Source of the DNA: Rathayibacter sp. SD072
Lineage (GTDB): Bacteria > Actinomycetota > Actinomycetes > Actinomycetales > Microbacteriaceae
Assembly (NCBI RefSeq): GCF_017355185.1
Contig: NZ_JADILJ010000004.1
Coordinates: forward strand, 62,001-126,000
DNA length: 64,000 nucleotides
Reading direction: 5' to 3'
Below the pieces are notes generated by a model. The model had not been told where the DNA came from, did no database searches, and saw only the letters and a list, made by a program, of their open reading frames with translations. A program made the translations under genes and the position numbers. Positions within the stretch are counted from its first letter, which is position 1, and each line of letters begins with the position of its first letter. Below, piece after piece: positions 40,801 to 49,848 of this stretch.

Positions 40801-42610
40801 CACGGCCGCGCCCCGTCTCCGCCGCTCCCGACCGCTCCTCGTCGAGGTCGCCTGGGCGGCAGGAGCCGCGGTGGTGCCGATCCTCGCTGCGGCACTCGCC
40901 CTGGGGCTCGACCCCGGCGACCTGGCCCGAAGATGGACGGCGGGCGGTGACGACCAGATCCTGCACTACCTGCTGTTCACGAGCGCGACGCAGTCCTTCC
41001 CGTTCGCGACGAACGGGGCGCTGGGCTTCCCCGACGGGTTCAACGCCTTCTTCAGCACGCAGTTCGACCTGGCGAGCGCGCTGACGGTCTCGGTCCTCGG
41101 GCTCGCGATCCCGAACGGGATCGTGCTGCTGAACACGTTCTACCTGCTGACGTTCGGCTCGGTCGGAGCCGCCGCCTATCCGTTCTTCCGGGTCCTGCGC
41201 GTGCGTCCCTGGCTCTCCGCCGCTCTGGCGGTCGTCTTCGCCCTCGCTCCGTACCACTTCCTCCGCGTCGCCTCCGGCCACGCCTTCCTCGCGAACTACT
41301 GGACGATCCCGCTGCTCGGCATCCTCGTGCTGGCGGTCGCGGGGGAGTCGACGGATCCGTTCCGCCGCTGGGCGCGCTCCTCGACGAGCCGCCGCTCGGC
41401 GCTGCTGCGGAGGTGGGCCGCCCCCGCCGTCGTCGCCCTGCTCATCGCCAGCGGCGGCGGCTACTACTACGTCTTCGCCGCGATCGTGGTCGGCGGCGTG
41501 TGGGGGATCGGCGCGGTCTCCCGCCTGGTCCGCGGAGGAGGGCTGCGCTCCGCGCTGGGGGGAGCGGCGCCCGTCGTCGCCCTCGCCGTCGTGATCGGCG
41601 CCGAGCTGCTCCTGCTCTCGCTGGGCTACGGGGAGCGCTACGCGCCGTACTTCGAGGGCAGGCGGATCGCGGAGTCGGAGCTGTACGCCGGGAAGTTCCT
41701 GCCTCTGCTGTTCCCCTGGGCCGCGACGGGGATCCCGAAGCTCGGCACGATCTCGGTCCTCTACTACGCGGAGTCCGGCTCGAGTCCGATGACCGAGCCG
41801 CCGGGCCTGCCCCTGATCGCGTCGCTCGCCCTCGGGGTCCTCCTGGCGGCGCTGCCCGTCCTGGCGCTCGGCGGTGCAGGACTGCGGCGCTCCGCCGTCG
41901 GACGCCTGCTCGACGACTCCCGCTTCCGCGTGCTGGCCGCGGCCACGCTCTGGACCCTGGCCTTCTACCTGCTCACGGGTCTCGGGATGGCGTTCGCCTT
42001 CCTCGTCGGCCCGACGATCCGCGCCTGGTCGCGGCTGAGCATCGTCCTCTGCCTCCTCGCGCTGGGCGCACTCGCTCTGGCGCTCGAGCGGATGCGCCGG
42101 CGCTCCCTCATCGTCGTGGCGAGCCTGCTCGCGCTGGTCGCGGTGTCCGATCAGCTCCTGGGCGTCCGCGAGGACCTGCCGGTGGATCCCGTGGCGGACG
42201 ACGAGGTGGTGCAGCTGGTCGACTCGGTCGACGACGCTCTGCCCGACGGGTGCGGAGTGGTGCAGCTGCCGATCAAGAGCTTCCCCGACACCGGTCCGAT
42301 CGGCGGCATGCGCGACTACGACGAGGCGCTGCCCTACCTCTACACCGACGACGCCTCGCTGCGCTGGAGCTACGGATCGATCGAGGGCACGACCGGCTTC
42401 GACGTCTGGGACGGCTCCGGATCACCGGCGTCGTTCGCCGAGGCGGTGCGCGGGAGCGGAGCCTGCGCGGTTCTCGTCGACACCGCGGCCTACCCCGAGG
42501 ACGCCGAGGCGTGGCGGTCGCTCGTCGACGCTGTCTCGCCGGACCTGGAGCCCGAGGTCGCCTCGAGTGCGGGCCGATGGCTCCTCTTCGAGGTGCCCGC
42601 GCAAGGCTGA
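40790..42610 (+). CDS. Large membrane protein, probable GT-C glycosyltransferase
   Basis: A 606-residue protein with roughly 12 membrane segments over residues 15-460 and a soluble C-terminal domain (about 465-606, including two cysteines). The first outside loop has AGGDDQILHYLLF, an Asp-Asp pair typical of GT-C active sites, and GFPDGFNAFFSTQ follows. It has the same layout as the protein at 43608. The GTG at 40790 overlaps the previous gene by eleven bases. Function as a lipid-phospho-sugar-using transferase is inferred. Confidence 0.72.
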   Translation: MTSDTAAPRLRRSRPLLVEVAWAAGAAVVPILAAALALGLDPGDLARRWTAGGDDQILHYLLFTSATQSFPFATNGALGFPDGFNAFFSTQFDLASALTVSVLGLAIPNGIVLLNTFYLLTFGSVGAAAYPFFRVLRVRPWLSAALAVVFALAPYHFLRVASGHAFLANYWTIPLLGILVLAVAGESTDPFRRWARSSTSRRSALLRRWAAPAVVALLIASGGGYYYVFAAIVVGGVWGIGAVSRLVRGGGLRSALGGAAPVVALAVVIGAELLLLSLGYGERYAPYFEGRRIAESELYAGKFLPLLFPWAATGIPKLGTISVLYYAESGSSPMTEPPGLPLIASLALGVLLAALPVLALGGAGLRRSAVGRLLDDSRFRVLAAATLWTLAFYLLTGLGMAFAFLVGPTIRAWSRLSIVLCLLALGALALALERMRRRSLIVVASLLALVAVSDQLLGVREDLPVDPVADDEVVQLVDSVDDALPDGCGVVQLPIKSFPDTGPIGGMRDYDEALPYLYTDDASLRWSYGSIEGTTGFDVWDGSGSPASFAEAVRGSGACAVLVDTAAYPEDAEAWRSLVDAVSPDLEPEVASSAGRWLLFEVPAQG

Positions 42611-42687
42611 CGCGTCGATCCTGCGGTCATCCGACACCGGTCGCCCGCGAGGGCCCCGTCCTCCGATGGGGGCCGTCTGCGAGGGGG

Positions 42688-43554
42688 TCAGCGGACGACG
42701 ACCGACAGCGAGAAGGTCAGGACCCAGAGCAGGCCGAGGACGAGCAGCGGCTTGTCGCCCAGGACCGTGTCCTCCGGCGAGCCCGCCTCGGCGCGGTCGA
42801 TCTCGTAGGCGTAGCGCAGGAGGGCGACGGCGAAGGGGATGATCGAGATCGTCGTCCAGGCCACGGCCGAGTCCGGGGCGGAGAGCTCGAAGGCCCAGAG
42901 CGTGTAGGCCACGAGGGCCACTCCGGCCGCCGTCTGCCAGACGAAGCGGAGGTAGCCCGGGCTGTACGCGGCGAGGCTGCGGCGCGTCTCGCTCGAGCCC
43001 TCGAGCTGCCGCTTCTCGGAGTAGCGCTTGCCCGCCACCATGAAGAGGGACCCGAAGGCGGTCACGAGCAGGAACCACTGCGACGGCGTGACATCGGTGG
43101 CGAGACCACCGGCGACGGCGCGGATGAGGAAGCCGCTCGAGACGATGACCAGGTCGAGCACGACCACGTGCTTCAGCCAGACGCAGTAGCTGACCTGCAG
43201 GGCGATGTACAGGACCACGATCGTGAAGAAGCCGAACGTCGCGTAGACCAGCGCCAGCACGGGCGCGAGGATCACGAGCACCACGAAGGCGGCCCAGGCG
43301 AGCGGGACGGGCAGGCGGCCCGAGGCGATCGGGCGGAAGCGCTTCTTCGGGTGCGCCCGATCGGCCTCCACGTCGAGCAGGTCGTTCAGGAGGTAGATCG
43401 CCGAGGAGGCGAGGCACATCACGACGAAGGCGATCACGACCCGCAGCAGCACGGGCGGCTCCAGCAGGATCCCCGCGGCGAGAGGCGCGGCGATCACGAG
43501 GATGTTCTTCACCCACTGGCGGGGTCGCAGGCCGGCGATCAGGCTCGAGAGCAT
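42688..43554 (-). CDS. Decaprenyl-phosphate phosphoribosyltransferase-like (UbiA family)
   Basis: This 288-residue membrane enzyme has about eight or nine helices. The first Asp motif NDLLDVEADRAHPKKRFRPI, with IASG after it, matches the mycobacterial Rv3806c family, which joins phosphoribosyl pyrophosphate to decaprenyl phosphate. VSYCVWLKHVVVLDLVIV and the later AGKRYSEKR loop are also typical. The downstream oxidoreductase pair for arabinose formation (dprE1/dprE2) is not in the window. ATG at 43554 gives the family length. It follows the GT-C-like gene at 43608 on the same strand. Confidence 0.88.
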   Translation of the reverse strand: MLSSLIAGLRPRQWVKNILVIAAPLAAGILLEPPVLLRVVIAFVVMCLASSAIYLLNDLLDVEADRAHPKKRFRPIASGRLPVPLAWAAFVVLVILAPVLALVYATFGFFTIVVLYIALQVSYCVWLKHVVVLDLVIVSSGFLIRAVAGGLATDVTPSQWFLLVTAFGSLFMVAGKRYSEKRQLEGSSETRRSLAAYSPGYLRFVWQTAAGVALVAYTLWAFELSAPDSAVAWTTISIIPFAVALLRYAYEIDRAEAGSPEDTVLGDKPLLVLGLLWVLTFSLSVVVR

Positions 43555-43607
43555 GTGAGGGGTTCTCCTCCGTAGTGGCAGTGGTGAGTCGGGCCGCGCG
43601 AGCGGAG

Positions 43608-45380
43608 TCATCTCGACGGGCTGTCGAGCTCCCAGACGGATGCTCCGTCCTCGACGACCGGCGCTACGCCGAGTGCGTTCTCCATCACGGGGACCCACTC
43701 GGGGTGGTCGTCGTCGACGATGATCGCATCGATGCCGTACTCGTCGATGAACGAGGGGAGCGCGGCGGCGTAGTCGAAGCCCAGGTCCTGACGCCACAGC
43801 GCATCGCCGATGGGCGTGTCGAGGGCGGGGGGCTTGATCGCGCCGCCGCCGCCTCCCGTCGGCATCGAGAACGAGAAGTCCTCCTCCGCGACCCAGCGCA
43901 TGCCCGGGCCGTTCTGCCCCGAGGGCAGGACCAGGACGTTGTCGCCGGGCTCCACGAAGTCCGAGATCGATCCGGAGGTGACGAACTCGTCGGGTTCCGT
44001 GCTCACCGGGAAGCCGAGCACGGCGAAGCTGGGCTGCAGGAGGACGAGCGACCCGGCCACCAGGGCGGCCGTGAGGACCCGCAGGCGCGGGAGCTCGGCC
44101 CACGCGACGGCGACGAGGACGGCGAGGGCGAAGAAGACGAAGGCCGAGAACCGGCTCGGCAGGGCGTGGTCGATCCCCACGATCTCCTTCGTGTAGATCC
44201 ACGGGAGCGGGACGGTGGCGCGACCGGCGACGGTCAGGTACGGGCCGAAGCTGAAGACGAGTGCGATCACGGCGAAGACCACGAGGCCGCCGGTGCTGCG
44301 GTTGCGCACCAGGAGGAGCGTCACGGCGAGGAGCGCGATGAGCGTGAGCGGGATGTACGCCGAGTTCTCGGCGTCGTTGCCCACCCAAAGGGGCCAGACG
44401 GGCTGGAAGTAGCTCTCGCCGAACGCGAAGAGGCGGGTCGGGACGAGCAGGTTGGTGAGCTCCGTGCTGTAGAGCTCCGGCGGGTTGCCCGGTGTGGCGG
44501 GGATGCCCGAGCGCAGCGCCGCGAAGACGACGGGGAGCGAGAGCACGGCGCCGACGAGTCCACCGGCGACGATCCAGAGGAAGGCGCGCAGCAGCCTCGA
44601 GCGCCAGCGCGGCTGGACGAAGACCAGGGCGACGAGGTAGATGACGAGCCCGAAGACGGCGGAGGTCATCAGGAGCTCGGTCGAGGCTCCGGCCGTGAAA
44701 CCGATCGTCAGGCCGATGAGTGCGGTGTACAGCGCCGCGTGCAGCCTGCCGCGCACGTAGCGCGCCGTGAGGTAGGCGAGGAACGGGAGGCCGAAGATCC
44801 ACATGAGGTTCATGTGCGAGAGGGAGTGCGCCGTGAAGTACGGGCTCATCACCGTCAGCAGCCCGGCCAGGGTCGATCCGATGCTCGACCCCGTCAGCTC
44901 GCGGGCGAGGAGGTAGACGGACGCCGCCGCGAGGAAGATCGCGAGCAGGAACGCGACGTTGTAGGCGGTCGTGCCTCCGAACAGGAGCGAGACCGGAGCG
45001 ACGAGGATCGAGACGCTCGGCAGCGAGATCGCGTTGCCGAGGTCCAGGCCGGTCGGCGCGTAGAGGTTCGGCGTGAGGAAGAGGTCCTGCCCGGTGAGCA
45101 GCGCGTGGACGTTCCACTGCAGGTCGTAGACGAAGGTCTCCGAGTCGCCCGCGTTCGAGAGGCGGAGGTTCCCGAAGTCGCGCAGGGCGGTCCGGCCCCA
45201 GAGGATCGTCGTCGCCGCGGCGAGGACCAGCAGCGGCCACAGGTGGCTTCCCCGCGAGACGACAGCGCGGCTCCTGCGCCCGATCGCCTCCCGCGACGCC
45301 CATCGGGATCCACCGGAGCGCTCCTCATCGGGAGCCTGGGCGCGGGGAAGACGGTCGGTGTCGATGATCGTTCGCTCCAA
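43608..45380 (-). CDS. Large membrane protein, probable GT-C glycosyltransferase (YfhO-like)
   Basis: A 590-residue protein with about 12 membrane segments (residues 45-470) and a C-terminal soluble part ending in a GIDAIIVDDDHPEW stretch. Loop 1 carries SNAGDSETFVYDLQW, LYAPTGLDLGN and later SLSHMNLMWIFGLPFLAYL, which parallel the protein at 40790. This places it with GT-C/YfhO-like proteins that add sugars from lipid carriers. A glycine-rich strip of five Gly lies near residue 520. The start is uncertain: TTG at 45380 is the first possible and has no ribosome site. Confidence 0.7.
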   Translation of the reverse strand: MERTIIDTDRLPRAQAPDEERSGGSRWASREAIGRRSRAVVSRGSHLWPLLVLAAATTILWGRTALRDFGNLRLSNAGDSETFVYDLQWNVHALLTGQDLFLTPNLYAPTGLDLGNAISLPSVSILVAPVSLLFGGTTAYNVAFLLAIFLAAASVYLLARELTGSSIGSTLAGLLTVMSPYFTAHSLSHMNLMWIFGLPFLAYLTARYVRGRLHAALYTALIGLTIGFTAGASTELLMTSAVFGLVIYLVALVFVQPRWRSRLLRAFLWIVAGGLVGAVLSLPVVFAALRSGIPATPGNPPELYSTELTNLLVPTRLFAFGESYFQPVWPLWVGNDAENSAYIPLTLIALLAVTLLLVRNRSTGGLVVFAVIALVFSFGPYLTVAGRATVPLPWIYTKEIVGIDHALPSRFSAFVFFALAVLVAVAWAELPRLRVLTAALVAGSLVLLQPSFAVLGFPVSTEPDEFVTSGSISDFVEPGDNVLVLPSGQNGPGMRWVAEEDFSFSMPTGGGGGAIKPPALDTPIGDALWRQDLGFDYAAALPSFIDEYGIDAIIVDDDHPEWVPVMENALGVAPVVEDGASVWELDSPSR

Positions 45381-45491
45381 TGAGTGGGTCAGGGCTCCGA
45401 GGCCCGCGCGCCCGCGATCGGACGCCCGGAGGGCGGAGTCGGCCAGTGAATACTACTTACCTCGCGCGCACCGGCCCCGTCACGGCATGAC

Positions 45492-45497
45492 TAGGCT
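45492..45497 (+). promoter_or_regulatory. -10 element, leaderless start of the flippase
   Basis: TAGGCT, then seven bases, then the ATG at 45505. It lies in the short gap between divergent genes. No ribosome-binding site is seen. Confidence 0.5.
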
Positions 45498-45504
45498 GTG
45501 CGGG

Positions 45505-46761
45505 ATGTCTCGTCGTGCTCCGGAACCGTCCCGGACGACGGCGCTCGTCCTGCTCGCCGGGGCCGCCGTGGCCGGAGCGGCGACGTACGCGCTGGTCCTG
45601 ATCGTGGCCGCCACGGCCGAGGCGTCCGCCTACTCCGAGTTCTCGGTCTTCTGGTCGATGACCGTGATCGTGGCGCTCGGCGTCTTCCTCCCGCTCGAGC
45701 AGGAGACGTCGCGGCTCGTCAGCACGGGCAGGCTCGCCGGGCCGGCGTCGACGGTCGTCGGCTCGATGCTGCGGCGCGGCCTCGTGCTCGCCCTGCTCGC
45801 CGGCGTCGTGAGCGCGGGGCTCTGGGCGGTCCTGGTGGGCTTCTCCTCCCGGTCCTTGGTCCTGTTCGGCGCGCTCGTGCTCAGCTACGCGGGCTACGCC
45901 GTGCAGTTCTCGGTGCGGGGGCTCCTCGCCGGGACCGGCCGTCGCGCGCTCTACGGGGTGGTCGTGGGATCGGAGGGCGTCGCGCGGATCCTCCTCGCGC
46001 TCCTGGTCGCGCTGCTCCTGCCCGAGACGGCGGCGTTCGCCGGTCTCGTCGCCGTCGCCGCCGCGGCGTCGGCGGTCCCGGCGCTGCTGGCGCTCAGGGG
46101 GGAGCGGGGTGCGCAGGTCGACGCCGTGCGCACTCCGACCGGCGCCGAGGTGCGCCACGGGCTGTCCCGGCTCGTCCTCGGGACCATCGTCCTGCAGCTC
46201 CTGCTCAACTCGCCGCCGCTGCTCGCCGCCGCCCTCTCCCCGGGCGCACTCGCGGGCGCCGTCCTGTCCACGGTGACGCTCGCCCGGATCCCGATCTTCG
46301 TGTACCAGTCGCTCCAGTCGATGTACCTGCCGCTGGTCGCGGGGGCGCTGCGCGACGGGGACGGTCCGCGGGCCCGGCGCGTCGTCGCGGTCGCCGTGGG
46401 CGCAGCCTCGGTCGTCGCCGTGCTCGTCGTCGCGACCGCCTCGCTGCTGGGCCCGTGGGTCATGTCGGTGGCCTTCCCCGCCGTCGCCGCGCCGGACGCC
46501 GTCGGGATCGGCGCGATCGCGGCCGCCGTCTCGCTGCTCCTGGTCGCCCTCGTCGCCTCCGACGGTCTCGCCGCGCTCGGCGACCACGCCGCGCTCTCGG
46601 CGCACTGGCTGATCGGCGCCGCCGCCGGGGCGCTCGCCCTGCTGCTCCCCGTGGACGATGTCGTACGCTCGGTACTCCCGCTCGCCGTCGGATCGGTTCT
46701 CGCGGGAGCCCTGCACCTCCTCCGGATCGAGGCGATCGCACGGCGGCACCGCCCGCGGTGA
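45505..46761 (+). CDS. Polysaccharide flippase (Wzx/MVF-like membrane protein)
   Basis: This 418-residue protein has about 12 membrane helices spread evenly and no soluble domain, like Wzx/MurJ-superfamily transporters that flip lipid-linked sugars outward. The second helix region YSEFSVFWSMTVIVALGVFLPLEQETSRLV, taken as short blocks such as FLPLEQE, is typical of Wzx-type proteins. The ATG at 45505 was preferred to an upstream ATG at 45487 because a leaderless -10 box fits it. It precedes a glycosyltransferase gene by 43 bases. Confidence 0.8.
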   Translation: MSRRAPEPSRTTALVLLAGAAVAGAATYALVLIVAATAEASAYSEFSVFWSMTVIVALGVFLPLEQETSRLVSTGRLAGPASTVVGSMLRRGLVLALLAGVVSAGLWAVLVGFSSRSLVLFGALVLSYAGYAVQFSVRGLLAGTGRRALYGVVVGSEGVARILLALLVALLLPETAAFAGLVAVAAAASAVPALLALRGERGAQVDAVRTPTGAEVRHGLSRLVLGTIVLQLLLNSPPLLAAALSPGALAGAVLSTVTLARIPIFVYQSLQSMYLPLVAGALRDGDGPRARRVVAVAVGAASVVAVLVVATASLLGPWVMSVAFPAVAAPDAVGIGAIAAAVSLLLVALVASDGLAALGDHAALSAHWLIGAAAGALALLLPVDDVVRSVLPLAVGSVLAGALHLLRIEAIARRHRPR

Positions 46762-46804
46762 CCCCCGTCCCGTCGGATCCCGACCAGACACCGAAAGGAG
46801 CGGC

Positions 46805-47965
46805 GTGCCCCGTCCCGACCGCGACATCGACGTCCTCTTCGTCGTCAACTACTACGCCCCCTACGTCAGCGGACTGACGGACGTCGTCCGCATGGTGGCG
46901 GAGTCGCTCGCGGCGGAGGGCGTGCGCGTGGCCGTCGTCGCGCAGAAGCACGACGACTCCCTGCCCTCGCAAGAGGTCATCGCCGGCGTCGAGGTGCGCC
47001 GGTGCGCCGTCCAGGTCCGTATCGGCAAGGGACTGCTCTCGGCCTCGTTCCCCGTCGTCGCCGCGCGCTACGCGCGGCGCAGCCGCGTGGTGAACATGCA
47101 CCTCCCGATGCTCGAGTCCGGAGTGATCACCGCGGTCGTCCGGACGGGCACCCCGGTGGTCTCGACCTACCACTGCGACGTCACCCTCGGCGCCGGCGCG
47201 TTCGACCGCTTCCAGATGGCCGCGATGGACGCGTCCTGCCGGGCGGCGATCCGGCTGTCGGCCGCGACGATCGTCACCACGCTCGACTACGCGAGCCGTT
47301 CGCGTCTGGCGGCGACCCTCCAGCGCGGACGCCTCGAGGAGATCCCACCGCCCACCCGCGACCGCACCGGCGGCTCCGCGGCCTTCCGCACCGGCGCCGG
47401 GCTGCACGTCGGCTTCCTCGGGCGCATCGTCGAGGAGAAGGGGATCGGCTACCTCGTCGACGGCTTCCGCGCCCTCGACGACCCGGACGCCCGCCTGCTG
47501 ATCGGGGGCGACTTCGCCGCGGTGGCGGGAGGGAGCGTGATCGAGGAGGTGCGCCGGCGCATCGGCGGCGACGACCGGATCAGCGTCCTCGGGTTCGTCG
47601 CGGAGGAGAGCATCCCCGACTTCTACGCGTCGCTCGACGTCTTCGCCCTCCCCTCGATCAACGCTCTCGAGGCGTTCGGCATCGTGCAGGTGGAGGCGAT
47701 GCGCGCCGGTGCGCCGGCGATCGCCTCCGATCTGCCCGGCGTGCGCACTCCGGTCCAGCGCACGGGCTTCGGTCGGATCGTGCCCCGTCGGGACGCGCAG
47801 GCGATCACCCGCGCCCTCGAGAGCATCCGCGAGGACGGCCTCGACCGCGTCGAGGGCGCCCGCATCGCCGAGGAGCTCTACTCCCGTGAGACCGTGGTGG
47901 CCCAGTACCGGGAGCTGTTCGAGAGCGTGTCCCTCGAGTCGAACGGCTCCACGACGTCCACCTAA
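46805..47965 (+). CDS. Glycosyltransferase family 4
   Basis: A 386-residue GT-B enzyme. VLFVVNYYAPYVSGLTDVVR is the acceptor-side N-terminus, and VGFLGRIVEEKGIGYLV and EAFGIVQVEAMRAGAPAIA carry the donor-side E-x7-E motif. The GTG start at 46805 follows GAAAGGAGC; upstream in-frame sequence is the tail of another frame. The sugar it transfers is unknown. Its stop codon TAA forms part of a -10 box for the next gene. Confidence 0.89.
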   Translation: MPRPDRDIDVLFVVNYYAPYVSGLTDVVRMVAESLAAEGVRVAVVAQKHDDSLPSQEVIAGVEVRRCAVQVRIGKGLLSASFPVVAARYARRSRVVNMHLPMLESGVITAVVRTGTPVVSTYHCDVTLGAGAFDRFQMAAMDASCRAAIRLSAATIVTTLDYASRSRLAATLQRGRLEEIPPPTRDRTGGSAAFRTGAGLHVGFLGRIVEEKGIGYLVDGFRALDDPDARLLIGGDFAAVAGGSVIEEVRRRIGGDDRISVLGFVAEESIPDFYASLDVFALPSINALEAFGIVQVEAMRAGAPAIASDLPGVRTPVQRTGFGRIVPRRDAQAITRALESIREDGLDRVEGARIAEELYSRETVVAQYRELFESVSLESNGSTTST

Positions 47966-47968
47966 TAT
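47963..47968 (+). promoter_or_regulatory. -10 element, leaderless start of the 111-residue gene
   Basis: TAATAT overlaps the previous stop codon and is followed by six bases and the GTG at 47975. This is the best match to TATAAT in the window. Confidence 0.5.
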
Positions 47969-47974
47969 GGACGG

Positions 47975-48310
47975 GTGCCTGACGTGACCGAGAACGAGCC
48001 GCCCCGCGGGGACGACGTCCCCGCAGCATCCGACTCCGCGACCGCCGCCTGGTCGCAGGACGAGACGGTGGAGGAGCTGCGGGAGCGCCTCGACGCGCTG
48101 CTGAACGACCCCCTCGACGAGTGGCTCCAGCACATGCACGTCGGGGGAGTGGTCGCTGCGGCCCCGTTCGAATCGACCCTGTCCTGGCGGGTGACGAAGC
48201 CCCTGCGCGCCGTCCGGCTGTTCCAGATCCGCGCCTCCCAGCTCGGCGTCGGCGGTGCCGTCGGCCACACCGCCCGGTACGTCTCCCGTCGACTCGGCCG
48301 CCGCGCCTGA
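47975..48310 (+). CDS. Small protein of unknown function in the glycan locus
   Basis: I do not recognise this 111-residue protein. The first 30 residues are acidic and probably disordered. A helical stretch ETVEELRERLDALLNDPLDEW (about 30-50) follows, and then a more hydrophobic and basic C-terminus ending in Arg-rich YVSRRLGRRA. There is no signal peptide or membrane segment. Its stop overlaps the next glycosyltransferase gene (TGATG), so it may be a small partner of the two large transferases. Confidence 0.6.
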   Translation: MPDVTENEPPRGDDVPAASDSATAAWSQDETVEELRERLDALLNDPLDEWLQHMHVGGVVAAAPFESTLSWRVTKPLRAVRLFQIRASQLGVGGAVGHTARYVSRRLGRRA

Positions 48311-49848
48311 TGGCGGAGCAGTCGACCCGAGCGGACCGACGGGCGTTCCTCCAGCAGCGCCTCGACCAGCTCGCTCCGTTCGTCATCGAGGATGAGCGCC
48401 GTCGCGAGGCTCTCCGCGGCCGCGGGCCGGGGCCGCTCCTGGACGCCATCGCGCGCGAGACCAAGCGCCGGGCCTCGGACGACATCACGTGGCTCGCGCT
48501 CGCCGCGTTCCTCGCGGTCATGCCCGTCGAGCACTTCTTCCTCTGGTTCCGCCGCTCCCTCGAGCTCTGCGAGCCGGACGAGGCGATCCGCGTCTTCCTC
48601 GCGGCGGGCGCCCGCGCGACCACCGGCTACGCCGATCTCGGATCGACGGTCGAGATCGTCACCGGTGCCGTGGTCGCCGACGTCGACTTCTGCGCGCGCC
48701 ACGCCCACCAGACCGGCATCCAGCGGGTGGTGCGCAACACGATGAGGCGCTGGCACGGCGACAAGGACGTCCTGCCGGTCGCCTGGGTCAACGGCTCGAT
48801 GGCCATGCGCCGTCTGAGCCCCGTCGAGCTCGAGCGCGTCGTGGACTACGAGGTGAGCCGCTCCAAGCCCTGGCAGGACGGCGATCCGGACCAGGTGCGC
48901 TTCGTCGTGCCGTTCCGCTCCACCGTGCTGATCCCGGAGGTCCCCGGGTTCAACCTGTGCGGGCCCTACGCGTCGCTCGCCGCGCACTCGGGCAACTCCG
49001 TCGGCCTCATCGGCTACGACGCGATCCCCGTGGTGAGCGCCGATACGGTCCCCGGTGTCGAGACCGCCCGCTTCGTGAACTACCTCTCGATCGTGAAGCA
49101 CGCCGATCGCGTCGCGGGCATCAGCGAGTCGGCGTCCGCCGAGTTCGAGGGCTTCGCCCACGCCCTGCCCGCCCAGGGCCTGGTCGGGCCCCGCATCAGC
49201 ACCGTGGCCCTCCCCGTCGACCGCCCTAACTCGGTCGACGCGTCGATCGCCCCGTCGGTCGTCGGTCCGCTCGTGCTGGCCGTCGGCAGCACCGAGCCGC
49301 GCAAGAACCACCTCGCCGTGCTGCACGCGGCCGAGCGCCTGTGGCGCGAGGGGAAGGTGTTCACGCTGCGCTTCATCGGCAACGGCAACGACTGGTCGAC
49401 GAAGGTCTTCGACGTCCGCATCCGCGAGGCGCAGAACCGCGGCCGCACCGTCGAGCTGTGGCGCGGGGCGAGCGACGACAAGCTGATCGCCTCCTACGAG
49501 AACGCGCGCTTCCTCGTGTTCCCCTCCACGCACGAGGGCTACGGACTGCCCGTCGCGGAGGCTCTCGCCCTGGGGGTGCCCGTCATCACGTCCGATCACG
49601 GCTCGCTGGTCGAGATCGCCCGCGACGGAGGCTGCGTGACCGTCGACCCCGGCGACGACGACGCGCTGCTCGCCGCGATGCGCGAGCTGCTCGACTCCGA
49701 CGAGCGCATCGAGCAGCTCCGTGCCGAGGCTCTCGCTCGACCGGTCCGCACCTGGGACGACTACGCGCAGGAGCTGTGGGACGCGCTCGTCCCCGACGGT
49801 CGGGGAGCCGCCCGCTCCGTCATCACGAAGGAGGACGTCGATGCGTGA
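48310..49848 (+). CDS. Glycosyltransferase family 1/4 with long N-terminal extension (paralogue 1)
   Basis: This 512-residue protein has an unusual first 120 residues, largely helical and without a known domain (including FLQQRLDQLAPFVIEDERRR). The transferase region begins with VVADVDFCARHAHQTGIQRV. The donor half has VGSTEPRKNHLAVLHAAERL and STHEGYGLPVAEALALGVPV with the E-x7-E motif. It shares both the extension and motif sets with the next gene, so the two are tandem duplicates. The sugar specificity is unknown. Confidence 0.85.
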   Translation: MAEQSTRADRRAFLQQRLDQLAPFVIEDERRREALRGRGPGPLLDAIARETKRRASDDITWLALAAFLAVMPVEHFFLWFRRSLELCEPDEAIRVFLAAGARATTGYADLGSTVEIVTGAVVADVDFCARHAHQTGIQRVVRNTMRRWHGDKDVLPVAWVNGSMAMRRLSPVELERVVDYEVSRSKPWQDGDPDQVRFVVPFRSTVLIPEVPGFNLCGPYASLAAHSGNSVGLIGYDAIPVVSADTVPGVETARFVNYLSIVKHADRVAGISESASAEFEGFAHALPAQGLVGPRISTVALPVDRPNSVDASIAPSVVGPLVLAVGSTEPRKNHLAVLHAAERLWREGKVFTLRFIGNGNDWSTKVFDVRIREAQNRGRTVELWRGASDDKLIASYENARFLVFPSTHEGYGLPVAEALALGVPVITSDHGSLVEIARDGGCVTVDPGDDDALLAAMRELLDSDERIEQLRAEALARPVRTWDDYAQELWDALVPDGRGAARSVITKEDVDA

